From assembly GCA_021029095.1 (NCBI GenBank), contig JAJOHG010000011.1, positions 62,001 through 126,000 of the forward strand: DNA of 64,000 nt. Direction: 5' to 3'. The stretch comes from Phellopilus nigrolimitatus (lineage: Eukaryota > Basidiomycota > Agaricomycetes > Hymenochaetales > Hymenochaetaceae). Within the stretch, counting starts at the first letter, position 1. Every line of letters begins with the position of its first letter. The position numbers were made by a program, and so were the translations under genes. Under the pieces are notes generated by a model. It saw only the letters and a list, made by a program, of their open reading frames with translations, was not told where the DNA came from and searched no databases. Below, in pieces: positions 44,646-56,151 of this stretch.

Positions 44646-46193
44646 ATGTTCAGGATAGCTTACTCTGCACTGTCACTCATTTCATCTTCCCTAGTTCTCT
44701 CTCTTTTACCATGGTTTGTTCGATACAAGAATGTCCCGGGGCTGTTTACAGTCGGATGGCTTTTCATTGTAAACTTCCTGTACGGGATAAATGCAGCAGT
44801 ATTAGACAAAGAAACACTTCTGCGTGTACCTGCATACTGTGACATAGGTAAATGTGTCCTTTTCCCCCTACCTTCAAAGTCATTATTAACAAAGCATTTG
44901 CTTACACTCAGTGACGAAACTCTTCTTGGGCCTGCAGATAGCTGTTCCTATGGCCATGCTTTGCTATGTCTTCTCAATTTATGACTGGATGGTCCGTCCG
45001 AAGGAGCGCAATCTTCGTATAAAGTACCTGGAGCACCGCGGCACCTTCCATGCTGCGCTCTGTTTCTTTACACCGTTGGCATACATGGTTTTGCGTATGC
45101 TCTTTACTTGACCCGATCATACGCGCTGTCTAATTCATCTATTCTCGGTAGACATCGTTGTACAAGACCATCGATTCGACATAGTCGAAGACGTCGGATG
45201 CCTCCCTTCAACGTTCAATACTGCTGCTGGCTGGGCCATCATCTGGGGGGTTCCTATGGTTCCGTTCTGTGGTGTTACTCTTATTTCGAGTAAGTCTCTA
45301 GTCACCTATTCAATTGAAAGTTTCAGTAACATTCCAAAGTCTTGACAGTCAAACACGTTTGGGCACAGGATCGCATTGTCCACGAACGACAGACGCCTTG
45401 GGAGAAGTTTAATTCAGAATTACTGTTTACTAAGGCGCCATTCGGTATTTTTCGCATCCTTCGATTGGGAGCAATGATAGCGTCGGTCATGCTCTGGTCC
45501 CTTGTCCTCCCATATTACGCCATCTCCGTCTTCGTTCGCTCCGAAGTCTTCGTATTTTATCGTCGCCCTGACCTCGCCCGTATCGAAGTCTTCGCTTCTT
45601 TATCGCATTCTTCCGCCAGTGTAACCGCAATCTTCCCATTTTTGTTTACTGGTCCAGTTTATAGTCTATTATTTTTCGCCGCCAGCGTCGACAAGGATGT
45701 TCTTCTTTCTTACCCCTTCCTCTTCAACAAATTTATACTCCGCCGAGCAGTCTCCTTTCCAGACCCCAGCCCGGGTATCGACCTTTCGACCCTTACACCC
45801 GTCCCCGTGCGTCGCCGGCTGTACAAACGCGTGATTCGCAAATCACGCCAGTACGATCCGCCGCTCTCTTTCTTGGATTACGACATTCCTCTTCCTCCTC
45901 GACCGGACCCAGGCTTCAGGACAATGGCACGCCTCCCTCCAGTCCCGGAGCTCCCTAAGCCAGAAAAGATTCACGTGGATCCGAGGTCTAGGGAGGGCCG
46001 TTCAATGCAAGATCGTCCCAGGAGAGGATCTCGAGTTTTCGAAGAGGCGATACGACGTCATATAGAGACGCGGGACGATCGTCCCCTCTACACAATCTCT
46101 GAGACGCCTGTCGTTGATGATGGACTCCCACTTAATTATTTCTTTGGGCCGATTGTGCCGCTTTCCAGAGAAGACGTGGAGAATAGCGTGTAA
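44646..46193 (+). CDS. STE3-type pheromone receptor B (diverged)
   Basis: Second STE3-family receptor in tandem with receptor A. Exons 44646-44847, 44912-45094, 45152-45289 and 45340-46193 encode 458 aa. Conserved blocks are YCDI, the LYD/IYDW-type helix end after TM3, VQDHRFDIVEDVGCLPSTF and the TM5-TM7 hydrophobic segments, followed by a ~150-residue basic, Pro-rich tail (RRRLYKRVIRKSRQYDPP, PLPPRPDPG). The N-terminal helix (LSLISSSLVLSLLPWFVRYKN) lacks the usual PLPWH pattern, and the introns lie at related but not identical places, so it is an old paralogue rather than a recent duplicate. Pheromone genes of its own are not evident nearby. It may be a non-mating STE3-like receptor. Confidence 0.92.
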
Positions 46194-46555
46194 GACGCAG
46201 TACACTATCTCACCCGTGTATATCAGCCCTACCGCTCCTTTAAATTTTGTATCACCTACGTATAAGTTGACATCACCTCCATCATTCGTAAAGGTCAACA
46301 CTGCACACTCCTTGACTTTTCGATCATATTGTATCTTTAGCAGTCGCTCGTTTTCTTTTTTCCTTTAGTCAGTTGTATATTAGCAATCATATATGAATAG
46401 GGAAGTAAGTAGTGGGACTTGTACCTTAAACGATTTGATAGAGCTATGTAAAAATAGGGGAGGCGGCGATGAAACAACTCGCTTCACGCAAGAGTCGTGG
46501 GAGTAGGACGGATATAAATTCAAGACGCCTGTACAGAGATCGACGACGAAGATCT
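46194..46555. other. Convergent 3' flanks, no gene
   Basis: Between the stop of receptor B (plus) and the stop of the RG-rich protein (minus). No CaaX-ended frame seen on either strand. Confidence 0.5.
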
Positions 46556-47491
46556 TTAACTCAATAGATCGTCCAAAAAGTCCTCCATCTCCCCTTTCTC
46601 CCCCTTCAGAGGAGTAAGAGTCTCAGTGGGTAGAGGCGGGGCTTCCGCGAGCATTTCTAGAATTAAATTAGAATTTGATACAACTAAGGCACTATACGGC
46701 TTTACCTTTACCTTTCGGATGCGCCTTGCTTTGAATGCTTGAGGTAGACCGGGCTTGGCGACTTTTCTCCTTTTCTGCGTTCGCCCGAAATCGCATCTTT
46801 AGGTCTGCAAAACGATCATAATTCGTAGGTCAGTATTGCATTCATAACTTCAGGACTCACCCCTATTGGCGTCAGCGACCTCTTTCTCTCGGCGTATTTC
46901 CTCCAGTTCTTCATCCCATTCTATCGTTTGCACTTTGCCTTTTAGATTTCGTGGTGCCGCCGAAGACTTAGGTACAAGATGAGCTAGCGATGCGTCTATG
47001 TCATCCGAGTCGTCGTCATGTCCAAGCACTAGAGGATTAGATGATTCGTTCAAATCATCAAGTCGCTGGCGTGCCATGAACGTCGATATATCGACTTCAG
47101 GCTCTCTATCAACTTCGCCTGAATGAATAAATCCAAGGTATAGAACTTAATATGCTACATAATCCAAGATCCCGTCCGACATCTACTCACCGTCGGAGTT
47201 CAACGCAGGTTCCTGCTCTGCATACTGGTCTGCGTTGCTTCCCAACTGCCTCCTTGCATATTTTCTTGCCTGCTCCCTAGCCAACTCCTTTGCTTCCTCC
47301 GATTCAGGATCGAGTTCTAATACCTCTTCGTCTTCCAAGACAAGCCTCTTGTGGAACTCCGCGGGCCTGCCGCCGCCGCCACGGCCGCGTCCTCGCGCAC
47401 GTAGGTACTTTCCAAGTCCACCGCGCGATTTTCCTCGGCCTCTACCTCGTACTTGTAAAACAGACGCGCCACCGGTGGCCTCAGAGCTCAT
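46556..47491 (-). CDS. RG-rich conserved fungal protein, function unknown
   Basis: Minus-strand exons 47491-47191, 47118-46861, 46804-46712 and 46656-46556 encode 250 aa; the frame is open upstream to an ATG at 47554 (271 aa). The N-terminus has an RGRGRGKSRGG and RARGRGRGGGGR tract typical of RNA-binding or methylated RGG proteins. A charged region follows (KRLVLEDEEVLELDPESEEAKEL), then RQLGSNADQY, DISTFMARQRLDDL and IEWDEELEEIRREKEVADAN, predicted helical, and an acidic end (MEDFLDDLLS). The segments look conserved rather than random, but I do not recognise the family. It is head-to-head with DML1, with only 115 bp between the start codons. RNA-related function is a guess from the RG tract. 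Confidence 0.75.
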
Positions 47492-47606
47492 AGTTGTGGA
47501 TGAAAGACGTTCGTCGGCACGTTCAGGAATCAGAACGCGGAGTTCCGACGCCACTTGCCCGGCCCTAAAGAGCCATTACTGCGTCGATCCTTCGCTTGAT
47601 ACCATC
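47492..47606. promoter_or_regulatory. Very short bidirectional promoter, RG-rich protein / DML1
   Basis: Only 115 bp (52 bp if the upstream ATG at 47554 is used) separate two divergent start codons, so both genes probably share regulatory sites. Confidence 0.55.
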
Positions 47607-49759
47607 ATGAAGGAGATAATTTACATACAAGCAGGAAATGTCTCCAACCACGTTGGAACTCACTTCTGGAACACTCAGGAAAGCTATTTTACCTACGACG
47701 AAGACTCCGAGCCTCTTGTCAATCACGATGTCTCTTTCCGCGAGGGCCTTTCCAGTCAAGTAAGCCAGCTCGCTTAGTCAAAGCACCGTACAAGCACTCA
47801 TAGAACGTCTTATAGAATGAACCAACCTTTTGTCCGAGAGTTCTTTTATTTGATCACAAAAGTAGTGTTGTCTATGATGTGCTTGGTTTATCACTCTCAA
47901 ACAGTTTTATTCAAGGGAATTTCGGCCCGCTGAGCAAGCATAACGAGCTCTACTCAGACACGCCTGAAGCAGGACAATCGAGTCTCTCTGAGGGGCTTTG
48001 GTCAGAAGAGTTTCGGTAATTTGATGTTATACCTTTCTTACTCGAAGTAACTCACGCAGGAATGGCCCGGTTGTCGAACACCGACAAGACCCGATATCTA
48101 AGAGCGAGTATCAACAGCGTTTAGAAAGGGGGGAAGAGGAGGAAGCCGAGGACGGCTCTGAAGTTTCCAAGCCGCTGAAACCGCGATTCTGGTCGGATTA
48201 TAATCGTGTCTTCTACATACCCAGATCTATACAGGCGGTTCCGGACCTCCCAGACTGGGAAGCAAGCAAAGATGACTGGAATTATGGCAGGGGTGTTTTC
48301 GAGAGGTTTAACTCGGTTCGCTTATGCCCTCCTTTGTACAAAACTTGACCTGATCCTCCAATCGACATATAGGAAAACTCACTAAGCGAAGAGTCCCTCA
48401 GGCAGTTTGTTGAGGAAAGCGACAACTTCCAGGGATTTCAGATGATGTTCGACAACTCCTCGTTTGGCGGGTTCAGCACGGCGTTCTTGGAGGTTATCCG
48501 CGACGAAAGCCCTAAGATCCCCGTGCTGGCGTTTCCAATCCTTTCTGGGGCTGATCTGTCAAAAATTAATGTTGAAGATGTACGTCCGTACTTACTGTGG
48601 AACTGTTTTTGGCTAAAAGTTAATGGCTGTCACTAGCTCGCATTGCGAACAACGGCGCTTCAGGATGCGGCATGTTTGCAGACGTTAAATGAACTAGCAA
48701 CCCAGAGCATCCCTATTCAATCACCTACATCCTGGAATATGGAAGGCTGGTCGGAGCACATCGACATCGATGTATGCTCATTCTGTTATATCACTTGGCC
48801 TGTGGCTAAGTACTTTACAGAAAAAGAATCTCTATCAATCTTCAGCTGTACTTTCTTCACACGTCGAGAGTGCTACTCTGCCGTTCCGGTAAATCGTACC
48901 TGTTTTCATGATAGAAGGAAGGCCGAACTCGTACTCATTCATCGTGTTTATTTAGACTGAAAGAGAGGCAAGAAGATCTCTCCGACCTCTGCCATCAGCT
49001 AAACTGGGCGCAGAGCACGCGGTTTTCCCATCTCTCCGGTGTGCTTCCCTTCGTCGATAGCGACGACCTTGGCGCACTCGTACACGATTTCTCTACGACC
49101 GTCGAGCAAGGTGGAGCTGTGCGTACAATAACTGCTTGACTCTATTTGGTACATTCTCATAACAGTTTTTTTAAATTGTTTTAAATTGTTTTTCAAACGG
49201 GATAGGAGACGAAGCACATTGGCCAAGCTCTATCGCAGCGGAACGTCACGCGTGGACTAAGTGTCAGCCAGATATTCAACATCGAGGGTTTCTTTGCCTT
49301 GAGCACTGCACTGGAGCCGCCATATCTGACCAGGTGCGTCTGAGATCTTTGATCTCAAAACGGAATGCTCGCTGATTATTTATTTCTGCTTTTATCTATA
49401 TAAGAACCCATGCACCAGCCTACCCCCTGCTCTCCTCCAACACCCAGATATTCGTCCCTCTCCCGTCAAACTCCAAGTTCGTCTCCAAAGCTAAAACCAC
49501 CCCTAAATCAACCCCTCTTCTCTCCTCGCTCACCACGACCACCACGACTGGCGCGGCGCTCAAGGCATATGCCTCGCTCGCGGGTGCGTGCGTGCGGCGA
49601 CGCGCCACTGCGCACGACGCGGCGGGCTTGGAGCTGGATGAACTGAAGGAGCTCGAGGAGGCGCTATGGACGATGCGCGACGGGTATGCTGAGATGGGAA
49701 ATAAAGAGGGTGAGGGGAGAGATGGGGAGGGCGAGAGCCTTGGGGAGGATGAGGAGTGA
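47607..49759 (+). CDS. DML1: DML1/misato family tubulin-like protein
   Basis: Misato/DML1 proteins have a tubulin/FtsZ-like N-terminus and act in mitochondrial distribution, morphology and DNA inheritance. Nine exons: 47607-47759, 47816-48015, 48060-48315, 48373-48579, 48637-48771, 48821-48888, 48956-49118, 49206-49333, 49405-49759; 554 aa, typical length. The start gives MKEIIYIQAGNVSNHVGTHFWNTQESYF, the tubulin-like opening with the misato-specific THFWN. Then PRVLLFDHK, FWSDYNRVFYIPRS, NFQGFQMMFDNSSFGGFSTAF (tubulin-like glycine loop) and a C-terminal DUF-type half (SLSVSQIFNIEGFFALSTALEPPYLTR). The last exon ends in a low-complexity Thr/Glu tail. Confidence 0.92.
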
Positions 49760-50183
49760 GGTCTGCAGGCTACAGATATAAGATTTGCATTGCTAAGCGG
49801 TGCATGGACTAGGATATGAACATGCTCGAAGTCATTTAAGCTCATATGAGCCTTTGATAGCAATTCGACTTCGAATTCATCAGACAAGATGGACCAAAAA
49901 TTATGATTTCGGAGCTGTTTATTCTTTCTTTCTAGGCTCCAATGGTAGTACAACAGTGCAAGAATGGGGGTGTGTTCGATAAGATCAGAAACAACAGCTA
50001 GATTACGAAAGAAATGTCAATGAAAACAGCGTCAGACGTACAACAAGCAACACGTAAACGAGCGGGATAAGAATGTTAGTAAATGTACAGGTAAACGATG
50101 ACGGGACGAAAGGTGGCAAAGTCGCAGATTTGTGAATCTGGACTTAGGGGGTTGTGAAGAACAGAACGATGGAAGCGATAGCA
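49760..50183. other. Convergent 3' flanks, no gene
   Basis: Between DML1 (plus) and the PY-motif membrane protein (minus). Nothing recognised. Confidence 0.5.
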
Positions 50184-51381
50184 TTAGCAAGGATATAAGT
50201 TCAGTGGCAACTGTGGTTCAGAGGCATGTGATGTCTCTGAAGGTCGTAAAGCGTTGGTAGGATAGGATGGAGGAAGAGGAGAAACGTAGTTTGAGTTAGA
50301 GGAATGAGAGTTAGAAAGTGAAGGCGGCGGCCCAGGCGGCGGCGATGAAGTGGTACTCCTTCTCTCGGTGACATCGCTTCTCCGTCGCTGGCTCTGTGCA
50401 TCAGGGAGCCCGTCACTCGAGCTTCGCGACTCCCCCCTGCTGCTCGTCGTGTCCATATGCATAGGTAGGATACGCAGCGGGATTCCACCCACGTCCATGT
50501 CGACGTACTTCGGCGGGCCGCCGACGCTCTCGTACGCGGGCAGCTCGTCCTTGTCGTCGGAGTTTTCGCCGTCGCCCCTGCGCCCCTGCGCGTCGATGTC
50601 CGCGCCCTGTGCCGCGCGACGCCCCCGGCGGATACCGTCAAGGTGCGCAGTGAGCGGTTCGGCGAGTACGGGGTAGCGCCCGGTCGTGAGGCTCGGCGGG
50701 TAGAAGAGTGTAGCGGACATAGCGAGGGGCGGGGTGGATCCGGCAGTCGGCCCGGACACCCCGCGCGAGAGGCCAGTCGTCCGCGGGAGCGAGCGCCGCC
50801 GCCGATTTTGGGTTTGTGAGGACTGGGAGGCGTACGAGCAAACGCGTGGACGAGGGACGAAGGAGCTCAGAGCCTGCCTTTTGCGGCGAATTCGGCTGTA
50901 TCTGGGTTCGGGAAGAAAATGGAATTATTTGAGAAAAGGATGAGAGGTGTTTAAGAGGTGGATGGATGTTGTTTGCTTACCTCCAGGTGCTGAGCGAGGC
51001 GATAACTAGGAGGGCAGCGAGAGCGAAGACCCATTCCAGTACCGTCTTTCAGGAGATAAATCAAAATTCCGGACGAGTAAAATGACTTTGTCAGTACTCA
51101 AACCGACCGACGATGCCGACACACACCCCATTCACCTTCGTCAGGCTACCCGTGTTCGAATCCGAGCCATCTCCGCCATCCGAATCTTGGCCTCCCAGCT
51201 GCTGAGTCCCGTTCGTGAAAAACGGGGACGCGGAGCTGCCGGTGCTCGTGCCCGTGCTGGAGACAGCCAAAATGCCATCCGCCGAAATAGTCGACTCTCC
51301 GAACGCCCGTTCATGGACGTGCGCCGCCCGTGCGGTAGGCTCGGGCATGGCAGTGAAGAACGGCATGACAGTGACATACAT
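50184..51381 (-). CDS. Single-pass membrane protein with PY motif
   Basis: Minus-strand exons 51381-51112, 51045-50981 and 50901-50184 encode 350 aa. The ~90-residue N-terminal part is Ser/Thr/Gly-rich (VSSTGTSTGSSASPFF) and probably extracellular. One transmembrane helix follows, TVLEWVFALAALLVIASLSTW, then a basic segment (RIRRKRQAL, RRRRSLP). The cytosolic part carries DELPAYESVGGPPKYVDM, with PAY/PPKY sites able to bind WW domains of Rsp5/Nedd4-type ubiquitin ligases, and ends in a Ser/Pro-rich tail. The architecture recalls SKG6/AXL2-like fungal surface proteins, but no family is firmly recognised. The first intron has a weak donor (GTCGGT), so the join before the helix is the least certain part; ATG 51381 has no clear signal peptide. 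Confidence 0.75.
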
Positions 51382-51955
51382 CGTGGGGCATGCGTGTCGG
51401 GGCGTGCGTCGACGGGGGCGACGGGGGGTGTTAGAGCGTCGAAAGCAGAGCTCCGAGAAACAGGATGGAGAGGCTCGTCTCTTCGGTCATCGGCACGTGC
51501 AGAGCGATCCGAGCTTTTTAAATTACATAAATGTAAATCTCTTCGGCATCTCTTAATTTCAAACCTTCTCGTTCTTTGCCTCACTTTACGTGCAACTCGT
51601 ACGAGAATTTGAGCATTTCAAGTGACGGATATGTAGAAGAATAGCAATGATTTCTTAGATAGTGATGGCAAACAGGTCTCGAAAAGACCCAGAGGCTTCG
51701 GATTTCAGCTGCAGCCGAAAACCTTTTCTCTTTCCAATCCGACTTGGAACTCAACGTATCGTGGAACAGGTTTGCGGTTCGTTTTCCCGATATTTATTTA
51801 AATCTGCAGTTTACTTGGAAGTGTGAATCTTATAAAGTTTAGTCCCGTTTCTAGCGTGGCAGCACTACTAATTATGTAATATATGTGATTTGAAATGCAC
51901 CTCGGTGTGTCACGCGTGCGGTTTACTTCAGTTTGGACGTCCAAGTTGTCGAGAA
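51382..51955. other. Divergent promoter region, no gene
   Basis: 574 bp between the PY-motif protein (minus) and mitochondrial S19 (plus). No further coding feature recognised. Confidence 0.5.
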
Positions 51956-52431
51956 ATGCGCCCAACGCTCGCTGTGCTGGGAGGGAGGTCTGCATGGAAA
52001 GGTGTGTCTATATTATAACAGCCTTACATTGCGACAAAACTATAATACTTTGTTCCATAGGACCTTATTTCGTGGCCTTTCCTAACCTGCGCGATGCGCT
52101 GAACAACAGAGTGCCAATCCAGACGCAGGCACGCGCTTGCACTATCTTGCCCAACTTCGTCGGGTCAGTTTATGAGTATCTGGCTTACGCTCCGTGCTCG
52201 ATGCTGACAAGACATTTTGTGCGCAGGATTCGGTTCATGGTGCACAACGGCAAGACGTACGTGCCGGTGAGCGTGACGCAGGACATGGTTGGGCACAAGT
52301 TGGGCGAGTTTGCGCCGACCAAAAAGCGCTTCACATATAAGTACGCCGCGTCTTCTCGTTTTATAAGTTATAAGGATGTTCTGATATGAGCTGAAACGAA
52401 TCCTTTTACAAGGCACACGAAGAACAAGTAG
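51956..52431 (+). CDS. RSM19: Mitochondrial small-subunit ribosomal protein uS19m
   Basis: Small protein of the mitoribosomal small-subunit head. Exons 51956-52001, 52061-52163, 52227-52340 and 52413-52431 encode 93 aa, the family's usual size. After a short basic leader ([17 protein letters not shown]) it shows [54 protein letters not shown] and the terminal KHTKNK, all S19 hallmarks, with HNG and [10 protein letters not shown] nearly invariant. The start is set by the SAWKGP junction. The last exon contains only six codons including the stop. Located between the PY protein and the PAK kinase gene. Confidence 0.96.
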
Positions 52432-53225
52432 TGATGTACTGTATCACGCAGAGGCCGGCGCCATTCACTGCTCAGGAGCTCGAGTTTATTTTGCAGACTG
52501 AGTGGCTCGTTACCCCTCTGAGCATACCCGCCACTTCTCTTATTTAGGATATTCTTGAAATAGGAGGTCGTTAGGGACGTTGGATTTCTGAAGTCTGTTG
52601 GAAATTTTACCGAATGGGGTAGAAAGTAGCGGTCCTGGGTTTGTCTGTTTTACTCGTTTGCAGGCTGAGCAACAATGCATTTAGTTTATATTTAATTTCC
52701 GGTGCTTGCGAGCTACCGATGTGTGGCGCGCTATCTGCGAGATATGCGGGCGTCGGAACAAACTGATTTGTGGCTCACGGCTGTCAGTTACGATGGAGGA
52801 AATTTAATTATAAAGTAATAAATAAAAGGAGGAGTGGCACGTCGGGATTGGCCGCGTGATTCGGTGCTTGTAACCTTGCAACTGCAGCAGCAGCAACCAG
52901 TGCTCTTCGAGTCTTCGACCATCGTTTCTCGTCGCCGCCAGACGCTCTTGTCACCGTTTCATCGAATGCAAGCGCAGTCTGCTCGCCGCCACAGACATCG
53001 AGCAGCATACATCCAAGGGTAAACCGAAAAGGTCTTTTACGGCCTACACGCGTTTAGTTTCGGGTCTAACGCCGTGTTTCGTCGTTTCTCATTATCCTTG
53101 GAACATCGACACGACGTGAAGCAGTTTCCTTTGAACGCACATCGTGTCCACAACGCGTTCGCAGACTTCAGCGATAGCCGAGTCAGACCCTGAATTAGTT
53201 TATAAATCTCGTTTATTATTTCGTT
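52432..53225. other. Promoter and leader region of the PAK gene
   Basis: About 0.8 kb without a recognised gene. Contains an inverted CCAAT (GATTGGCC at 52846-52853) and a CAG-rich stretch (52880-52897) upstream of the kinase start. Function inferred. Confidence 0.4.
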
Positions 53226-56151
53226 ATGTCGTTTCATCAGGTCACAGCAACCTCGCTTACCCCCTCCCGCCCCGCCCCCCAGGCCCCGCAGGCTCCCCAG
53301 CGCCGTGACACCGAGCAGTCTCTTTACTCCAACACGAGCTCGCTCGTGTCCGCCGGCTACAAGACGTCGTTCCAATTCAACGCACCCTCGGGCTCTGGCT
53401 CGTCCTACGCCACGTCCTATGGCGGCATTGGGGCCTCTCCCATCCGCTCACACATGTCCGCCAGCTCCAGCGAAGTCATCCGCACAGGCTGGGCGAGCGT
53501 CAAGGAGGATGCCTTCGCCAGCCTTTTCTGGGTTCGCAAGTGGCTCGTTCTCAAAGAGCAAGGCCTGACCTTTCACAAGAACGAGGTTCGTTTCATCCCG
53601 CTCTTGTCCCTTTCTCGTTTTATCTGCTCGACGACAGCACTGATCTTCCTTGTCACATGTCAATAGGCCGCACAACTGCAGAGCCTCATCAAGCTCGCTG
53701 ATGTCTCCAACGTAGAGCGCGTCGATCTCAAGCCGTACTGTCTCGTTATCGAGACCGCGGAGAAGCGCGTATATCTTTCGCTTAAAAACGATGAGGAGGT
53801 GTATGGCTGGCAGGACGACATCTACTCGCGGAGCCCACTGATGAGCGTGAGCCAGCCGACCAACTTTGTGCACAAGGTACACGTTGGCTTTGATCCGGTC
53901 TCCGGTGGATTCACGGTAAGCAGCAGCAACACGCGGGATTTTTTTCGACCTTCGATGCAAAGGGGTTCGACTGATAAATCATCCCGTAGGGTCTTCCTGA
54001 TCAATGGAGCAAGCTGCTAACCCGTTCAGCTATTACGCGCGAAGACTATGCCAAAGATCCACAGGCTGTATTGGATGTCCTGGAATTTTATACCGATCAT
54101 CAGAAGCAACAACAGGAGATGCAGGAGATAACCGGGATGGCGCCGGGGATGTCGCGCAGCGCGTCTGCTGCCACGACGGCGTCTTCCCTTTCGCCATACT
54201 CGGAAACACCGTCGGCACCGCGCTTCAATGCAGGGACCGGTCTTGCAGGCTCGAACAAGCCCGGACCTGTCCAGGCACTCGCCAACGAGCGTCCGAGCAT
54301 ATCTCGCCAGGATTCATCGCCGTCGGGCCTCAATGGCAAGTCCTCCACCGCCATCGCCGCCGCACGCGCCGCGGAGTTCGTCAACGGCGCCCATGCCCAA
54401 CATGCGAACACAATCGGACCCGGCGCCGCAGGTCGCTCGCCGCTCCCGCTCACACCCGGCTCCCTCCAGGCGACGCGGCCTGCCCCTCCTGCCCCGCAGC
54501 GACCACTGCTCACCGCGGCTCGTCCTGCCCCGTCCACCCCGAAGCCGTCGGTGCCCGAGCATACACCGTCCTCGCAGGATCTGCGCATGCGTGCAAAGGC
54601 CCATGGCCCGCCAGAGCGCGTCGATGTGCGCCCGCCCGGATTAGATCACGATCAGCCTTCGCAAAGGAAGGATTCGCTTCCCTCCCGCGACGCCGAGCGG
54701 CACGAGCGCGATGAGCGACAGCGTCCGCAGATGGGACCATCGAAGTCCTCGCCTGCAACCTCCGCTCCCATGACACAACCCGCCCCTGGTCCAGCGGGTG
54801 CCATTACTGGCCCACCACCCGTCAAGCCGCTCCAGACGACGAAGAAACTTCCGAAAGACCACGCTCAGCAGCCGGCGGCTGTCACCGTCACTGCTCCTAC
54901 AGATGAGCCGCCGACTGGAAGCATCGCCGCGGCGGCAGCGGCGCTGGAGAAGCCGAAGGAGAAGGAGCGGCGAATTAGCACAATGTCCGAGGGGCAGATT
55001 ATGGAGAAGCTGCGCAGTGTGGTGAACCCGGACGACCCAAAGTTGCTTTATAGCAAAATCAAGAAGATTGGACAAGGGTACGTCCTTTCTGTTTTCTCAG
55101 TGAAATGTTGAGATACAATTATCTGACGCAATTGGTCTTGACCTCTTTCCTCGTAGTGCATCCGGGCATGTTTTCGTGGCGAAAATGCTTCCGACGGGCA
55201 AGAAGGTCGCAATCAAGGAAATGGACCTGGCACGCCAGCCGCGCATAGAACTCATCGTGAACGAGATCCTCGTCATGAAGGAGTCGCAACATCCGAACAT
55301 CGTCAATTTCCTGGACAGCTACCTTGTCAGGAACAACGAGCTTTGGGTGGTTATGGAATACATGGAGGGCGGCGCACTGACTGACATCATCGAGAACAAC
55401 ACGCTTGAGGAAGAGCAGATCTCGAGTATCAGTAATGAGGTAGCTCTTCACCCCGGATTCTGCTAACATGGAGCTGATGCAATACTCATCTGCAGACGTG
55501 CAAGGGCCTAGGGCATCTACATGAACAGCATATTATCCATCGTGATATTAAATCCGACAACGTTTTACTCGACGCACAAGGCCACGTCAAAATCAGTAAG
55601 CACAGGCGTTCTCTTCTTTCTAACTTTGTAGAACGGTTCTCACGTTTTACTTACTCATTTATATTATAACTAGCCGACTTCGGCTTCTGCGCAAAGCTCA
55701 CAGACCAAAAGTCCAAGCGCGCGACAATGGTGGGCACGCCGTACTGGATGGCGCCGGAGGTCGTGAAGCAGAAGGAGTACGGCGCAAAGGTGGACATCTG
55801 GTCGCTCGGGATCATGGCGATCGAGATGATCGAGAACGAGCCGCCGTACCTCGACGAAGAGCCGCTCAAGGCGCTCTACCTCATCGCAACGAACGGGACG
55901 CCGACGCTGAAGAAGCCCGACGCTCTCAGCCGCGAGTTGAAGAGCTTCTTGAGCGTGTGCCTGTGCGTAGACGTCAAGAGCCGCGCATCGGCGAACGAGT
56001 TACTCGAGGTGCGCTATGTGGTTTTGTTTGTAAAGGATATTTCAATGCTTACTGTTTTCTTTCCTTTTCTCAGCATGATTTCCTAAAGAAGGCATGCTCA
56101 TCCTCAGGTCTGGCGCCCTTACTCCTCTTCAAGACGCGACCGGCATCATAA
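53226..56151 (+). CDS. CLA4: p21-activated kinase, Cla4 type (PH-CRIB-kinase)
   Basis: Ser/Thr kinase activated by Cdc42/Rac, acting in polarity, septation and mating signalling. Exons 53226-53585, 53667-53915, 53990-55077, 55157-55439, 55496-55595, 55674-56008 and 56074-56151 encode 830 aa. A PH domain (about residues 78-180) begins [24 protein letters not shown]. The CRIB follows at about 182-203 ([16 protein letters not shown], the S-x-P-x(2)-F-x-H-x(2)-H-V-G-x-D pattern). A long Ser/Pro/Ala linker leads to the kinase from about 558: [42 protein letters not shown]. All catalytic residues are intact. PH plus CRIB marks the Cla4 rather than the Ste20 subclass. PAK genes close to STE3 genes are known from other basidiomycetes. 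Confidence 0.96.
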
